In this document: positions 40,066 to 50,456 of the stretch, piece by piece | Position numbering within the stretch: position 1 is the stretch's first letter | How the letters are laid out: each line of letters opens with the position of its first letter | Source: Gentiana macrophylla | Taxonomy: Eukaryota; Streptophyta; Magnoliopsida; Gentianales; Gentianaceae | Reading direction: 5' to 3' | Assembly (NCBI GenBank): GCA_026214975.1 | Contig: JAOBSW010000683.1 | Coordinates: forward strand, 18,406-82,405 | Length of the DNA: 64,000 nt | Made by a program: the position numbers and the translations under genes | Notes under the pieces: generated by a model | Seen by the model: the letters and a program-made list of their open reading frames with translations, nothing else | Database searches by the model: none | What the model was told of the DNA's origin: nothing

Positions 40066-41274
40066 TGCTAGTATGGTGAGTCAGAGTGTCGAATCCTCAG
40101 GGAACTTGGTAATTCTTCTAAGTGTGGTTAAACACCAAAGAGCTGTTATTAACTCGATCTAAACCGCAATTTTATAACACAGATCACTACTATTCTACTT
40201 AACATAAAATAAATGCGTAATTTAAAAGTTATTCTAATATAATATATATAGATATATAAATATATATAGATGTACATAGATTGCAAAATATATATATATA
40301 AATATAAATATATAGATACCAATATATTTATAGAACTAGGCAGATAAGTTTCTGAGTAACTAGCCAAAGTTTATATAATTGAATTATACGATCTTTTCCA
40401 AGAAACGGAATGTGCTCGATCTTTCCTTTTATATTAGGTCCAATTGAGTAAATGAAGCGGTGCACTCCTCGAGGTTAACAATTCCTCCTCACACGAGTGT
40501 ATGAAATTGTCATATGTCATTGTCATCGTTTAATCTCCACAAGCGCCCCATGCTAATCTTAGTTAGTCGAGCAGTGCAGTACAAATCTACCCCGGATAAA
40601 AGAGGTTATTCCGTTTGTCGGACGGCCGATGTTATTCAAAAGGCTCCGGTTGTCGGCGGATCGATTTAACTTTCGGTGTTAGTTTTAATTAAACCGTTGA
40701 TTTTAACATTATTACGATCTTGAGCACAATTTTAATAAGATTAATCTTTCCCAAGACAAATCGCCCCGGGTAGGAAATAGGATTCCGTTGTCACGCTTTA
40801 CACGACGCCAATTTTACCTCCGGTTTTCTATCTTTTATCTCATATCCTAACTTCTCTAGTCAGTTCATCATTAGGTTATATGGTTCGATTCATCTTGGTT
40901 AATTACGTCAATCCGAATATTATCAATACGTTACAGAATAGAAAAGGATTCAATTAACTCAATTTTAGTAAATTTTAATTAGACAGCATTCCTTTACCGA
41001 AAAGATCGAAATAAAACTATTACATAACTTTGGCTAGTTATTAGAGTTAGCCTAAAAACATTATAAAAAGAAAAAGATAAAAACAAACATAAATACTTAA
41101 GAAAATTTACCGATACAAATGCTTTGAATCAGAGTTGTATTCTTCCGGACATTACAACGACTTCAACAACACCGAACTTCCGATAATTTCTCGAGCATTA
41201 CAACAGTACTACGAGATTATTATTTTTGGCTTAAGGCCTATTTACAAACTACTACTAAAAAGAAAATAAGAAGA

Positions 41275-41362
<88 letters not shown>

Positions 41363-42084
41363 GATATATATATATTGGTACACCTCCGCTCTGCTGAATG
41401 AGGCTCATTTATATAGATGAAAGTCCCTTGGCCGGACCGGGCCGAGAACAAGCCGGACCAGTCCGGTGTAATGATGGCTTCCACCTCCTTGATTAATCAG
41501 CATGTGCTCCGTATGATTATATATTTTTATATATAATTATCAAACTTCTAAAATTCATATCTCGAGTTCTGGATCTCCAAAAATCTTGATTCAAGAGGCA
41601 TCGGAAAGCTCTCGGGAAAATCTACAACTTTCGTACAGGACTCTTCTTCAGATAATGTCGTTTTGATGAGCCATTCGTTTGTCGAAGATATTTCTCGATT
41701 ACCACTTAATCGAATCGATTAGCCACTTGACCACTTCGATTGACCACTTGACCATTTAAGTAATTCGATTGACCATTTAAGCTCGTGACACTCTCTAAAT
41801 CCTTCCAGAGATATGATTATACTTTAACATGTCGATTCTCGGGTCTCGGTTTATAAATCCGCAATAAAATACCACAAATACCCACGTAAATCGACCATTA
41901 TTACTCCGATTTACTAAAATCGGTACAAAATGATAACTTTTAATATTATTACTACTAACTACTCTAAATTATAAAGATTAATATTTCATACTATTTATAC
42001 CATAATTTCATATATTTTATATAGAATTCGTTGATAAAACATAATAATATAACGTATATTTAATCATATAAAAGTAGTATATCA
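40066..42084 (-). repeat. Element A 5' LTR
   Basis: Matches 25756-27744. Contains the paired palindromes (41432-41466), a TATA word (about 41406-41416, minus) and an (AT)n run of about 80 bp (41278-41359), some 35 bp longer than in the 3' LTR. Differences from the 3' LTR are mostly small clustered indels. ORFs across the AT run are artefacts of the repeat. Confidence 0.9.
41406..41466 (-). promoter_or_regulatory. Element A 5' LTR promoter: paired palindromes plus TATA
   Basis: CGGACCGGGCCG (41433-41444) and CGGACCAGTCCG (41454-41465) have centres 21 bp apart. TATATAAA lies about 15 bp beyond on the minus strand. This is the copy that would drive transcription of element A. Confidence 0.6.
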
Positions 42085-42159
42085 ATTAATTAACAAACAT
42101 TGTGTTGTACCAGTTCTTGGTTTCTTAACTATTGATATTTTTCACTTTTGCGATTTAAA

Positions 42160-42396
42160 ACACAATTAACTTGAAATTTTTAGCGATTATAACTTAACAT
42201 ACTTGAAATTGTTACCACTTACAACAAAACATACTTAAACTTGTTATTATACCCGGTACAAGACAACATACTTAAACTTGTTATAAAACCAGTTACAACA
42301 CAATTTAAAAAACAGCATACTTCAACTTGTTATAAGACTAGTTACAATACAACATACTTAAACTTGTTATAAGACCAGTTACAACACAACATACTT
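42160..42396. repeat. ~40-bp tandem repeat next to the MULE
   Basis: The unit 'catacttaaacttgttataa' plus 'gaccagttacaacacaa' recurs about five times with decay. It lies just beyond the transposase stop, where MULE terminal regions often carry tandem repeats. No terminal inverted repeat partner was found at the other side. Confidence 0.7.
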
Positions 42397-45144
42397 TGAG
42401 ATACGCAAAAAAGAAACATCACTGCCACCATCATCTTCACCAATCAATCGCGAACAACTAGTTTTATTATGGCATGTTTTCTTGCATTTACCACAGTGTA
42501 TAACCATTTTCCCGTCTCCGGTAGAATTCTTTCTCTTTTTTGATGGACGTCCAGATAGTCTCTTTGTCACCGTCGGTGCCAAAACCTTCATGTTAAGCAC
42601 ATCAGCGGGATCCTCACAATCTGCTTCATTTATCAAGGGGAACACACTTTGAGAATAAGCTTTCCTCCAATATTCGCTGATATAATACCGAGTGCAATAG
42701 TCATAGCCGTGGCTCCCTATGTGTAGCATACACAACAAACATGATAGCATTGAAACCTATCTAAATCGAATTTCTTGCATGTACACTTGAAAACATCCAA
42801 GTCAACAATGTAAGTCAACATAGTATCGTTGTCAAACACTTCATACTTAACGAAAGAAACTATATTAACCTTGAACTTCCGTACTCTGTTGTATCTTTTT
42901 GTCATTCATTCTTCACCTTTGGGAGTGAGCACAGAAACACATTCTTCACCACGTTTACTTCGTTCGCCAAACCACTGCTGGAAAACCTCCCGGATACGTT
43001 CAAGCAAACCAACTATTGAAAATTCCCGAGCACGCAATAACCTGCTGTTTAAAGACTCGGGATGGTTAGTTGTCATTATATTGTACCGTAAACATTTAAA
43101 CTGAGATCTAGACCAGAAAGGAAATGATGCTTCTTCCAAATACTCATCAAGTTTATCACATATTGCAGATGTATTTTTTCCCAATGCACCTTAAACTCTG
43201 GAACAGTATAGGCCTTTGCAGTTGGCATAAAAAATGTCGACACATTGCGACCAGGATAACGACTCCTCAAATTCTTTTGGATGTGATATACACAAAATCC
43301 ATGGTGCGCATTCTCAAACACATTACTGAATGATGTTTTGATACTTTCAGCACGATCAGAAATTATTGATAGATCGCCGGTGTCACCTATAATGGGTTTT
43401 AACTTTGTGAAAAACCAGGTCCACGAAGGAATGTTTTCAGAATCAACCACAGCCCATGCAATTGGAAATATTTGACCATTTGTATCTTCACACGTTGCCA
43501 CAAGTAGAACCCCTTTTGTAACGCGTTTTCAAATGTGTTCCATCCACAGAAACGACTGGCCGCATATACTTGAACCCCTCTATACTTGCACCAAGTGCCA
43601 TAAAACAATATAAAAACTCGTCGTTTCATTTAGTTTCAATCTCCGTCACAGTTCCCGGGTTTCTGGCCTCCAACCTATGAAAATACTTAGGTAATTTTTC
43701 AAAACTCTTTTTTGGAAATCCCCGAACCAATGATTTCGCATAACGTTTTGCCTTGAACGCCTTGTGATAACTAATCTCATATCCAAACTTTGACATAAAA
43801 TTAATCATCATATCCCTCGGAGAGTAAATACGGTTGGCGTCTTTAAACTTCGAAAAAAAAAGTATCGGCCAACTAGCTTGTAAGAAGCATGTTTGTGATC
43901 TTTCTGATGAAGCATAGGTGGGCAAGTATGCCTACTTGAATACTTTCGAGCTTCAAAGCGTTTAGACGCATCAAATTTGCTTGCTCGCAGACGCCATTTA
44001 CATCCTTTTACTGCACATAACACCACATATAGCTTTTTGTTGGAAGATTGCGTTCTAAACTCAAAATGATACCTCACAGCTAACATCTCAACCTTAAATA
44101 CCAACAACGATTTGTTTTTAAACAAATCCTTCACATGAATGTCTACATCTTCAAGAATGCTCACATGAGGTACACCCACATTACTTGGAACAAGGATACC
44201 ATTTGTGGGTTGCGTTGCATTCAAGCGATCTCCACCATTTGAGGTATCAACATTTGTGGGTTCCGTTGCATACAAGCGATCACCACCATTCGAAGTATCA
44301 ACATTTGTGGCTTCCGTTGCATTCAAGCGATCACCACCATTCAAGCCATCATCATTCAAAGTATCCATATTTGACGTTTCCTGTGATACTAAAAAAGCAT
44401 CTTCACCCAAATGCATCAATAAAGAATCTTCAAATATCTCATTAGCCTCAAATCTATCAACACTTTATCTTCTTCTATCAAAAACCTCTTCTTCAACACA
44501 TGCCACTTCACCAACATCCATTTCGACACTTGGTTCTTGAGTTCCCGATTTTAAAGATGTCTCTACAATACAACTTTCTTTAATCGCAATAACATCAACA
44601 TTTGGTTCTTTAGTTCCCGAATTCAAACATGTCTCTTCAACAAATCTTTCTTTAATCGCAATAACATCAACATCCATTTCAACACTTGTTTCTTGAGTTC
44701 CCATCACATAAACTACTGAGGATCACATGATTGTTGACTTTCAATATAATTCGAACATGTGTTACTTCCACTTCAATATCAGTGTCTTTTTCTTTTCACT
44801 TCTCTTTCAAAATAAATAATAACAAATCTTTTGTTTAGATCACAAACATTCAAGAACCTTCTCACAAGCTTATCACAATTAAGTAGCATCGGCTTAGCTT
44901 TACTAATGGGGGCCATAACTTTCATCCCAAAATCATACAACCTTGTATCAATTCCCAACTCTTCTTTCACCTCGTCATACAATCCATCAAATGAAATGTT
45001 CTTTGGGAGGTTTAAAATAGTCGTCACTTCGTCTGTTTCACATCCTACGTACTTCCACGACCAAACACCATCATCACTCTTTTCAACCTCAACCGGGTAA
45101 CAAACATAAAACGAAACTTCTTCTGAATCTTCCTTAACCATCAC
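42379..45144 (-). pseudogene. MULE (MuDR-family) transposase
   Basis: The N-terminal region (45144-44779) has the 'VCYPVEVEKSDDGVW' type start. The MuDR DNA-binding domain is at 44100-43900 ('CAVKGCKWRLRASKFD', 'SSRHTC'). The DDE transposase core spans 43560-43080: the first Asp in 'VVSVDGTHLK', then 'FPIAWAVVDSENIPSWTWFF', 'DLSIISDRAESIK' and 'HGFCVYHIQKNLRSRYPG'. A SWIM finger is at about 42800-42730 ('FKCTCKKFDLDRFQCYHVCC') and a C-terminal zinc knuckle at about 42490-42440 ('CGKCKKTCHNKTSC'). Four or more frame changes occur; one lies in an A9 run at about 43854-43862, so some may be consensus errors. It is otherwise nearly complete. Confidence 0.85.
44205..44345 (-). repeat. 51-bp in-frame triplication in the MULE N-terminal region
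   Basis: Three copies of a 17-residue unit ('TNVDTSNGGDRLNATEP' type) occur in tandem between the N-terminal domain and the DNA-binding domain. The period is a multiple of three, so the frame is kept. A related acidic repeat ('SVEMDV', 'VIAIKE') lies at 44707-44465. Confidence 0.8.
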
Positions 45145-46580
45145 GCACCAACAACTTCTTAATGATCTTCCCGCTTTAGTTCAATTCAATACAACGATTA
45201 CGATTATATTAAGGATTAAAAAGGACATATTTGGATTTTAAAGGCCCTGTTTCTCAATTATTAATTCAACTTCTTTGTTTTCTAATTCGAAGAACAATGA
45301 TAGCCCACGCAATTAAAAATCATTAAATCAACATAAATACCTTATTTGTTTGCTATGTATTGTTGTTTTGTCGTCCACGTTCTTCAGACTGCTTCGTCGT
45401 CCACGTTCTTCAGTGTCGTCGTCCCTGTTTCTGTTTCACCTTCAATGTACTTTCATATAATGATATCAACCCGAGATGTTGTCAAATCAAACTTGCTATC
45501 TTCTTCAAGGGAGAAGATGGGGGTGTGAAGGAGGTGGAAGGGCGGGTGAAATGGAGGTTTTTTTCTTCCTGATATTCATCATATATAACGGCGGGTTAAA
45601 TTACGGTTAGGGGATTGGGGATTTTGGGGGAAAAACCAGGGGTATTTTCGGAAAGTAAAGGGACTGGGTCGGGTTAAATCCCCAATTATCATTATGAATT
45701 GGATTTTAGGGTAAGAAGGTGGAATTAGGGATTTGGGGGAAATTTGGGATTCGGGGGCATTTTGGGCAACTTAGGTGCAAATGTGTGATGAGAGTCTTTT
45801 AGACAAGAACTTGTTCTGAAAAAATCATATTGCCAAAAACTTTGGTCAAACACCCTTCTTAAACACATATCCTTTATTTTGGTATTTTTATCCGTTATAT
45901 GCAAAGTTACCTTTCTTTTTTTTCAATTTAGTTCTTATATTTTCAATGTAGCTCAAGTGATGGGTTTGTTTCTTTACTCGGGGGAGAAACTTTGATAAGG
46001 CATAAGAAGTTTTTCTTGAATCAACTCAGGGGGACATGACATCACGGGGTGAGTTCCTATGCAAATTTCAATTTCATTTTGGTGGTTGGATAACATTCCA
46101 TTGACATCTTGAATACATTGGGTTCGCAAAATAGCTTTAGATCGTGGTTTTTATGGTCAGAGACATATAGTGGCGATGTATTTGGCAATGCTTTTATTTG
46201 ATGATAACTTTTTTAAAGCAAATGTATATGGCAAATGCTTTTATCAGGAAAAAGACTAGAAGATTGAAACCTTCTAACAAAATTAGATGACATATCTTTT
46301 TGGGTACGGGTTAAAGAGTTGAAAAAAATGGTTAAATTATGGATATGATTTTGGAGGATAATGTGGGATTTTTTTACATGTCGACGGTGTCTCGGACTGA
46401 TCAGATTGTGATATGAAGTATCATTTTGAACAAAATGATCACATATCACCATGTGATTTGATTTAGAGTTTGATGCAAGACTAACAAAAAGCTCACATAT
46501 ACACTTGGAATTGATGGCCTCACACAATTTACGGAAATCGAAAGCTTTGGTTGATCAAGTTAGGTTACCCCAGCTGATTT
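45145..46580. other. MULE upstream flank and target of the capture element
   Basis: No gene is called. A 'gtcgtccacgttcttcag' direct repeat occurs at about 45370 and 45399. A G-rich stretch ('gggattttggggg') at 45600-45770 may be a MULE terminal region. The open frame 46527-46213 has no recognisable domain. Confidence 0.4.
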
Positions 46581-46810
46581 TGATGTAGAAGATCTACAAC
46601 GATGAAAATTAAAACGATAAACAAGAGATAATCCAAACTCTTAATTGATTTTCACTCATAAGAGAATTCAAGATTACATTCTACCCTTACATCTGGGAAG
46701 CTTAGGCTATTTAAAGGGTAAAAAGCCAAATAGAAAAGCCCATATGACTATCCACTTAATTTAGAAACATAAATAAAATACTATTAATATACTAATGATG
46801 TCCTACATCA
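46581..46810 (-). repeat. Capture element 3' LTR
   Basis: 230 bp, TG...CA, matching the two halves of 49630-50456 that flank the MITE. Confidence 0.85.
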
Positions 46811-46827
46811 TCTCCATCCCCCTATTC
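46811..46827 (-). other. Capture element polypurine tract
   Basis: Minus-strand GAATAGGGGGATGGAGA directly precedes the 3' LTR start TGATGTAGG. It sets the element's orientation. Confidence 0.75.
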
Positions 46828-46999
46828 AAAGAAAAGCTCGTCCTCGAGCGAACTCATAAGAAACCATATCGAGACCTCACAAGCTTAGCATTAAGATCCA
46901 TTGGTGGATCAAGTCCATTCACCAGTTTGTGAAACAATTTTTAAAGCGTCCCTAAATTGTCCACGAGTTAGGTTGAAGTAACTGGAAATTCGGTGAGTC

Positions 47000-47840
47000 A
47001 AAGACTACTGCATAAGCTTCTTGGTTTGGAGTGCTTTCATCTCCAGTAACACCAAGCACATCAATTCCAACTCCAAGCTAGGCTGCAACTACTTGATCCA
47101 ACACAAGCCTTTTGTACAATGGACATAGCCTTTTTGCTACTACATCGACCTTCGCTAAAACTTGTGCAAGTCTCTTTAGGAGTTCCAAAGCTTGCAAACT
47201 TGACTGAAGAGATATCGAGATTAGGAGAAGGGAATTTTAGTGACATAGTAGGACCTGTTATTTTTTTCCATCTGCTTGATCCCAAGTCCATGATATTTGA
47301 GTTGGATCCCCCCCATCCTTTTCTTCAAACAATACCACAGTGTACGTTTTCACTCGGTTTTATCCAGTCACGCGGTACATGGTAAAGTACCTGAGGTGGT
47401 ATTCCATAATTCTTGAGACATTTATCTGAATAATAAGCTCCTCTATAATTGCAAGTGTTTGTGCAACCATTGTTTGAAGCAGTGTTGGACGGCCAAAAAC
47501 GTCCAATACTCTGTACATTTACCATTCCGCTGAAGTCTATCGCAACAGGGTCATTTCCAGCAGGGGCATCAAACTTTGCCTTATACCATATCAATGGCTG
47601 CTTTGTTGGTAAAGTAGAACCTGATATCCAACTTCCAGTTGATCCTAAGTCTTCCCCATTGAAAGCCAAACCAACCTGATATGTCCATAGTTTGGAGCAA
47701 AGATCAGTAGTTGAGCCATTCTTGGAAGCCTTTAACTGCACTGGACCAATAATACCAGCTCTTTTTTTTTATCGAAAAAGGCTCCGTAGTTCATGACAGA
47801 TAATTTCCAAGAAATTTCAGCCACAGCTTCTCTATTGAAG
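47000..47840 (-). pseudogene. Captured beta-galactosidase 3' fragment (BGAL-like)
   Basis: Minus-strand frames read 'NYGAFFDKK.AGIIGPVQLK' (about 47795-47740), then 'DLCSKLWTYQVGL', 'WYKAKFDAPAGNDPVAIDF', 'SIGRFWPSNTASNNGC' and 'YGIPPQVLYHVPRDW' (47741-47325), and then a SUEL-type galactose-binding lectin stretch 'SVKFASFGTPKETC' and 'KAMSIVQKACVGSSSCS' (47291-47061). This is the C-terminal third of a plant family-35 beta-galactosidase. No introns are visible in the part present, and the segment before the lectin domain is shortened, so a processed RNA origin is likely. A frameshift near 47330 and stops make it a pseudogene. The N-terminal catalytic domain is absent. Confidence 0.85.
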
Positions 47841-47859
47841 GAAATATGAAGATCCATGA

Positions 47860-48664
47860 TTATTGCATTAACTTCAGGTTCGTGTTCTGCGAAGTGGGCA
47901 TCCATCAAAATGTGGCAAAAGTATAATGATCTTGTTTCACTTTCTTGTCCTCCGTACCCTGGTTATGTAGCTTACCAAAGCAATAACTGTAAGAGAAGTT
48001 ATAAGGCCCATTAGTGAATACGCGGACATCAACATGAAACTTACCTTCACCACTAAATCGGTTCAGCCTCTTGGTTGAATTGAAGCCCTATCAACATCTC
48101 AAGCAACTTCAAAGTCCCATGATCATTATTTTCCTTATCCATTCCATTTCCAAATAATATATTACTTTCAACCATCCCTTCAAACAATCTGTAAATCCAT
48201 TGCCCATCCCTTCACCACATTTAACACCATATCATAAACATGCTTGATGGCATTATCCAACGTAGAGTGAGCAAATCAAAACAGCCATATAAATAGCAGC
48301 ATGAACCTTCAATGTATCTATTCTATTGAACTGTAAAGTGAATAACCTTGTGACAATTACACTCCCGATTAATCTACGATAACATGATAGTAGATAATTT
48401 TTGAAAGCACCGTACCCTGATAATTGAATGTCTCCGCCCGGATCAAATAAAAATACATCCACTTCAAAATAAGCTTCAAACAAGAAATATGACAACAAGA
48501 ATTGAGTTGTCGATCTGCTCACTAACGAGTGCGTATGAAGCCATAAACTCACCAAAGATCATGTATGTATAGTTCTTACTGCTACTTGGGTTCGAAATTG
48601 TCTCCATGACATGTTTAATTATCAATTTTTGCTTCTGAACTTCGGGCGAAGAAAAAATCTGCAC
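47860..48664 (-). pseudogene. Unidentified captured ORF, downstream part
   Basis: Minus-strand frames continue the 49586-48615 ORF after a frame slip near 48620: 'KHVMETISNPSSSKNYTYMI', 'EAYFEVDVFLFDPGGDIQ' and 'GAFKNYLLSCYRRL', then in shifting frames to about 47860 ('NAIIMDLHISFNREAVAEIS'). I do not recognise the family. It joins directly to the beta-galactosidase fragment near 47840. Confidence 0.45.
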
Positions 48665-49586
48665 TTTTAGCCTTAGAAATCAAAGAAACAAACGCGTTTG
48701 CTCTACTAGTAACACCTCCCGGATCAAAACTGAGCGTTAACATTTCGTCCACTAGGAAATCGACATCATTCGGGCCCAATTTCAGCACTTCCTTAAGACC
48801 AAGAGATGCAGTGCCTGCCCATAACTCATCATTTAAAAGTAATATTTTACCTACGGTAGTGCCTGCCCGAAACTCATCTATTCCAACTCCCCAACCCACT
48901 GTAATATTTCCCTTCATCTGACCATGAATTATATTATAGAATTCAGCAGCATTCGTTATCAAATTTGTGGCCTTGGGTTTGTTGTGATCATCTTGAGTAG
49001 GAAATGAGCTTGCAAAGACGATCTCATTGAATGCATTAGAGTCTCGACTGTCTTTTACCTGATAAGCTTTAGTCTGGTCGCCGCTCATTGTCTTTTGTGC
49101 AGGTTTTACTTGTTGGTAACCTGTAGCATCCAGGATGTCGATTGCATTTAGTAGACAAGGCTTTTTGCACTCGGAAGTCTTGGTATTTGAATCCAAATGT
49201 TGAAGCTCATTGGTGTGCTTAGACGCATCCTCCCCGTATGCAAAAAGAATCACTAAATCACTTGCCCCATCTTGTTTGTCAATGTATGATTCAACACGAA
49301 CTTTTGTCGAACACTTGGCGGGTATGAATTCACTCGTTTCTTCAACTTGCTTCAAGATGTTTTCAGCCACCGTGGTTGCTTCGGTCTCAGTCTCAGTTAC
49401 TGTTGTAGGATTGTGGAGCCCATTAGTACTGTTGTTCACACAATTTTCACCATGGCTGCTACTGTAAGCTTCTAACGGACGATTCATCGAACGCATGGTC
49501 GGCAAGAAGTTATTGAATAGAAAGTACTTCATTGTTAGCCACGATGAGATCTGCAACTTACCCTCCAGAAATCGATTGTGTTGCAA
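48615..49586 (-). CDS. Unidentified 323-residue ORF inside the capture element
   Basis: The longest uninterrupted frame in the window. It has an Asn/Ser/Thr-rich N-terminal part ('NPTTVTETETEATTVAENIL'), a middle with 'TKVRVESYIDKQDGASDLVI', and a C-terminal part 'ITVGWGVGIDEFRAGTTVG' and 'LGPNDVDFLVDEMLTLSF'. No signal peptide, zinc finger, transmembrane helix or transposon motif stands out, and I cannot assign it. The later Met in 'MKYFLFNNFL' could be the true start. It is followed by a frame slip near 48620, so the ancestral protein was longer. Open length and LTR flanks suggest a captured host gene, but an element-specific protein is possible. Confidence 0.45.
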   Translation of the reverse strand: MQHNRFLEGKLQISSWLTMKYFLFNNFLPTMRSMNRPLEAYSSSHGENCVNNSTNGLHNPTTVTETETEATTVAENILKQVEETSEFIPAKCSTKVRVESYIDKQDGASDLVILFAYGEDASKHTNELQHLDSNTKTSECKKPCLLNAIDILDATGYQQVKPAQKTMSGDQTKAYQVKDSRDSNAFNEIVFASSFPTQDDHNKPKATNLITNAAEFYNIIHGQMKGNITVGWGVGIDEFRAGTTVGKILLLNDELWAGTASLGLKEVLKLGPNDVDFLVDEMLTLSFDPGGVTSRANAFVSLISKAKSADFFFARSSEAKIDN

Positions 49587-49629
49587 TTGTTGCTATATCT
49601 TTGATCATGCATTATGTAGAGTAAAACGA

Positions 49630-50456
49630 TGATGCAGATGATCTACAACGATGAAAATTAAAACGATAAACAAGAGGTAATCCAAACTCTTAATTGATTT
49701 TCACAATAAGAGAATTCAAGATTACATTCTACCTTTACATCTAAGGGTATTCCCATGAGAATCCCTATCCTATCCTCATATATATTATTAAAAAATACAT
49801 ATCCCTACTTTACAGCAACTAAATTCACAATACTCTACATCAGCATCCCTATCTCTATCTTTACAACATTAAAATATTCATTTTTTAACTATAAATAATT
49901 TTGTCAAATGTAACTTTTCAAATTCAAATTTTACTCCAATATTTATATTTCAACTGGTATATTGAACACACACATTTTTCCAAAATTATTTTAAAATTCA
50001 AAATTTTACTCCAACGGCTATATTTGAACACACACATTTTTCAAAACTTACTTTTTAAATTCAAATTTTACTCCATTCATTTATATTTCAACTGGCTATA
50101 TTTCAACAGAGGAAGAAAAAAAAATAAAATCGTTTCAAAAAAAAAAATTAAAAAAATATAAGGATATTTACAGTGTCACCCCAGATTTGGGGTGATCGCT
50201 CATCCACCCTAATGTAGGGTGGGGATAAAGTATCTCACGATGAGAGAGTTTTTGCTTCTTCCTATTTTTTTCCTACATGTGTAAGGATAAAGGTGGAGAT
50301 AAAGACTCGATGCTAATAATCTGCTAAGAAGTTTAGGCTATTTAAAAGGTAAAAATCCCAATAGATAACATTACACTAGAAAAGCCCATATGACTATCTA
50401 CTTAATTTAGAAACATAAATAAAATACTATTAATATACTAATGATGTCCTACATCA
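49630..50456 (-). repeat. Capture element 5' LTR, split by a MITE
   Basis: The parts 49630-49744 and 50325-50456 together match the 230-bp LTR at 46581-46810. Removing 49745-50324 plus one TAA restores an LTR of matching length around the site. Confidence 0.8.
49745..50324. mobile_element. PIF/Harbinger-like MITE inserted in the LTR
   Basis: The 580-bp insert is flanked by TAA (49742-49744 and 50325-50327), the target duplication of PIF/Harbinger elements. The interior is AT-rich with a ~70-bp repeat ('aaattcaaattttactcca') at about 49919, 49992 and 50056, and 'ggctatatt' words. Terminal inverted repeats are weak. No transposase is present. Confidence 0.6.

Larger units (their letters stand above)
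25756..42084 (-). mobile_element. Element A: Athila-like Ty3/gypsy retrotransposon with two env-like ORFs
   Basis: A ~16.3-kb element with LTRs at 25756-27744 and 40066-42084, and a primer-binding site complementary to tRNA-Asp at 39977-39994. It has gag, protease, RT/RNase H and integrase in the Ty3 order, then two env-like ORFs, and a polypurine tract at 27745-27763. The pol words ('ECELFDVWGIDFM', 'CDLGASIN'-type protease) and the plant-transposon-domain env-like ORFs place it with Athila. Reading frames are broken throughout. No exact 5-bp target duplication is seen (TTTAG at left, ATTAA at right), so one end may have been rearranged or carry errors. Confidence 0.85.
46581..50456 (-). mobile_element. 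Non-autonomous gypsy-type LTR element carrying captured gene sequence
   Basis: LTRs at 46581-46810 and 49630-50456 share TGATGTAG...CTACATCA ends; the second is lengthened by an inserted MITE. The flanks GATTT (46576-46580) and AATTT (50457-50461) are a near-perfect 5-bp target duplication. A polypurine tract abuts the 3' LTR on the minus strand, preceded by the gypsy-like end wording 'ctcgaggacgagc'. Between them there is no gag or pol; instead there is a beta-galactosidase 3' fragment and an unidentified ORF. No primer-binding site is recognised. This is a transduction-type element. Confidence 0.75.

Noticed and set aside
25751..42089. Target-site duplication for element A
   Set aside because: The flanks TTTAG and ATTAA do not match, so no duplication is claimed.
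42160..42396. CRISPR-like regularly spaced repeat
   Set aside because: The units are directly adjacent and decayed, with no distinct spacers, and the context is a plant MULE flank.
44185..44540. Plus-strand ORFs with His/Ser-rich repeats
   Set aside because: Antisense reading of the 51-bp repeat in the MULE transposase.
49210..49467. Plus-strand ORF opposite the unidentified 323-residue ORF
   Set aside because: Antisense shadow of the longer minus-strand frame.
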